From Bugula neritina (taxonomy: Eukaryota; Bryozoa; Gymnolaemata; Cheilostomatida; Bugulidae): 64,000 nt of DNA. The stretch's first letter is position 1; every line of letters begins with the position of its first letter. The stretch spans positions 7,555,241-7,619,240 of the forward strand of contig OZ037768.1 of the NCBI GenBank assembly GCA_964035545.1, in the 5' to 3' direction. The notes under the pieces were generated by a model. That model saw only the letters and a program-made list of their open reading frames with translations. It was not told the DNA's origin and made no database searches. Made by a program: the position numbers and the translations under genes. This document shows positions 62,041 through 64,000 of this stretch, in pieces.

Positions 62041-62460
62041 TGATACTTCAAAGAAAGCTAAGGTGGTGGCTTATACAAGTCTATGCAGGCCTATACTTGA
62101 TTATGCAGATGTGGTTTGAGATCCTGCGACTAGAAGCAAGGTGCATGATGATTATATAGACTTGGTCCAGAACAGTGCCTTACATAAGGAATCTGAAGGG
62201 ACGCACTGACAGTGTGGGTGTATCTGAAGGAGGAATGAGTTAGGACTCTGGTCACTAGAAGACAGAAGAAAAAACCATCGACTGTCTTTACTGACTCGTA
62301 TCAGCACCCAACTCTATCCAAAGCCTATGACGAGATTATTAAATACAGGGAGCTCATAACTGTAGCCACTCGGGCGGTTGCCAGAGGAAAGCTTATCTCC
62401 GTATCAGCTAGGAAAAGCATGTTCCACACTAGTTTTCTGCCACATCACATTCGATTTCAT
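62041..62460 (+). mobile_element. LINE reverse-transcriptase 3' fragment (decayed)
   Basis: The + strand reads, over stops and frameshifts, VVAYTSLCRPILDYADVV.DP, DLVQNSA, NELGLWSLEDRRKNHRLSLL, then in another frame YDEIIKYRELI, and RGKLISVSARKSMFHTSFLP. This matches the end of CR1/jockey-type LINE ORF2 (Y.SL.RP.LEYA..VWDP ... VQ..A ... LGW.SLE.RR...RL..L ... S.S.R....H.SF.P.TI..WN). It differs from the fragment at 42.5 kb and belongs to another subfamily. Confidence 0.85.
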
Positions 62461-62740
62461 AATGATAATGGTAATCACTGAATTAGATTATCATAGTCAT
62501 AGTCATGGTGAATAATCGTAATGACAATTTAATTGTCACTGATAATCATAAAGGTAATAAATTTGAATAATTGAATGATATTTATTATTTATAAATGATT
62601 ATTAATGGTATATTCATAACGATAATGATAGTAACAATTACGACGATTTTCACATTGGTTGTTATAATCATAGTGATACTGACAGTGATAATGTTAATGT
62701 CTGATCATCAAGTAATCATCATGATCATGATCATTGATGT
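62455..62740. repeat. gattatcat-type simple repeats after the LINE fragment
   Basis: cataatgataatggtaatcac, tagattatcatagtcatagtcatgg, gataatgatagtaac and atcatcatgatcatgatcat units. Similar to the block at 61920-62010 on the other side of the LINE fragment and to 43110-43440 and 44030-44240. Confidence 0.75.
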
Positions 62741-63592
62741 ACTCCAAGCCTAACTTGATGGTTTTCTTTTATTCTGTTATAAGTTTTATCTTACAATGAA
62801 ACTTTTACTATTGTAATTATTAACATTTTCTAAATTTCCTGAAACTGTCAAGATTTAGTCTTGGGTTTTAAGTTTAATTTAATAATAATTTACTTTTAGT
62901 AATTTTGAACTAATTAATGAATAGTTCTACGTCCAATAGCAAATGCAATACTAATATCGTTAGACTGTTATATTAATTTTAAAATTAATAATAATTTGAT
63001 TTTTTTATCAAATCTCAGGATAGTACTATTTATTTGTGAGAATAATGATAATCAATCATTACATAAATGTGATAATAGCAAGTTTAACATCACACTTTAA
63101 AACTAACAGCTGTGGTGAGATTATTTGCATGTACTGTAAGGCCTATTTGTGTGTCACCTTCTACAATCTACACGATACTAAATCATACAATAACCCATCA
63201 TATTTTGTTCATGCAGTTGTCCTAGATTTTGTAATTTAAGTATTCGACTTAGTTCCTTATCTCTTTATAATAGGAAACTCTAAACAATTACACCAATGGG
63301 AGACTTATCTGCTGTCTACTTATCTGCATAAATTTCATGTAAATCAATCAGAGGGTGGTAAAACTTTTTATGCCATGAAACAAATCTGTAGATGATGTTA
63401 AAATAAACATTTTAGTCAGTTATATAATTATAGTACTTAGCTCAATTTCGAAAATTTTGAACACTGATGACTAGTATCAACACCTATAAGACCTATACAT
63501 AGCCTTGTGGCTTTTAGTTTCTTGTAAATTCCTTTTGTTTATGTTTTCAGCGTGTAACATTCACAATCTCTTTTACACTTATAAAAGGAAGT
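62741..63592. other. AT-rich stretch before the last candidate exon
   Basis: A 67-codon open frame (63036-63239) has no motif and is likely chance. An acceptor-like tgttttcag ends at 63550, possibly starting a 5' UTR exon that continues into the ATG at 63593. Confidence 0.45.
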
Positions 63593-63634
63593 ATGGCTTC
63601 TGAAGAAGCTGATCATAGCCAAGGGCAGATTCAG
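63593..63634 (+). CDS. Possible first coding exon of an unidentified + strand gene
   Basis: An ATG in fair context (ggaagtatggc) opens MASEEADHSQGQIQ and stops in phase 0 at a good donor (tcag then gtaaat). The short acidic start followed by a donor is typical of an initial exon. The stretch tataaaagg just before the ATG looks like a TATA box, which would put the start of transcription downstream of this ATG, so the call could be wrong. No following exon is recognised before the window ends. Confidence 0.35.
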
Positions 63635-64000
63635 GTAAATGGTTCCATTTGCACTGCACTTCATTGAAATTTAGCAACTATGTTAACATAGCTGTAAGCT
63701 CAGTCATTGCAGATGCAGCTAACTATGATTCAAAATTACAAAATTGAAGAAAGCTCTTCTCTGTCATCAAAGACGAAATTATAAGCATTATTAGAACTTT
63801 TACTCTAAATGTTGTCACTTTTTTTCTTCTCAAAAGTAAAAGCATGCTTTTCACAAATTTCATGGTAAAATATATAGACAAACCATTTGAAAGCAAAAGG
63901 CTGTGCACTAAGAAAAAAAGAATTTAATTATTCCATTTCTAATTAATGCTAATTATAACATAGGAAAATATTTGCTTTGGCTCAACACAGCATTGCTTGA

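Noticed and set aside
61690-62740. CRISPR-like or structured repeat array
   Set aside because: Units are irregular AT-rich simple repeats without conserved repeats and unique spacers, in a eukaryotic genome.

Overview
The window is nuclear DNA of an animal. It is AT-rich, and every gene I could assemble is split into short exons with GT/AG introns. Gene content (peroxisomal sarcosine oxidase, sigma-class GST, unconventional myosin with an SH2 domain, equilibrative nucleoside transporter, the ciliary coiled-coil protein CCDC96) together with SINE and LINE remnants indicates an invertebrate metazoan, probably a marine lophotrochozoan; I cannot fix the phylum from sequence alone. All exon models were joined by hand from splice signals and frame continuity. 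For the six main genes the exon lengths sum to an exact multiple of three with no internal stop.

Layout. 1-4232 (+): 3' part of a PIPOX-like sarcosine/pipecolate oxidase ending in a peroxisomal SKL signal; the N-terminal FAD-binding exons lie outside the window. 5684-7330 (-): complete five-exon sigma-class glutathione S-transferase, convergent with PIPOX, with a TATA promoter near 7.63 kb. 7.64-15.1 kb: gene-poor, with decayed dispersed and tandem repeats. 15109-22648 (+): an unrecognised 731-residue, 17-exon gene encoding a charged, probably disordered protein; its core is an array of five near-identical 168-bp symmetric exons plus two half units, interrupted by a LINE fragment. 22.65-24.5 kb: gene-poor.

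25096-39953 (-): a 27-exon myosin of about 1176 residues (motor, one IQ, proline-rich linker, SH2 domain, proline-rich tail with a YMDM and an SH3-ligand-like motif). Two alternative 3' ends are suggested: a short polyadenylated terminal exon at 24.5-24.6 kb, and an in-frame candidate exon at 27.56-27.67 kb that would replace the SH2 domain by a membrane anchor. The introns hold three minisatellite-like arrays and a SINE. 40-47.3 kb: gene-poor, with a LINE fragment, AT-rich palindromic repeats and a possible solo LTR. 47301-55982 (+): complete 15-exon equilibrative nucleoside transporter. 56620-61281 (-): complete 10-exon CCDC96, convergent with the transporter. 61.3-64 kb: simple repeats around another LINE fragment, then a possible first exon of a further + strand gene at 63.6 kb.

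The genes are not functionally linked; this is ordinary gene-by-gene eukaryotic organisation. The most unusual items are the SH2-bearing myosin with its possible membrane-anchored isoform, and the exon-duplication array of the unrecognised gene, whose repeats carry a MELT-like MDIS motif.
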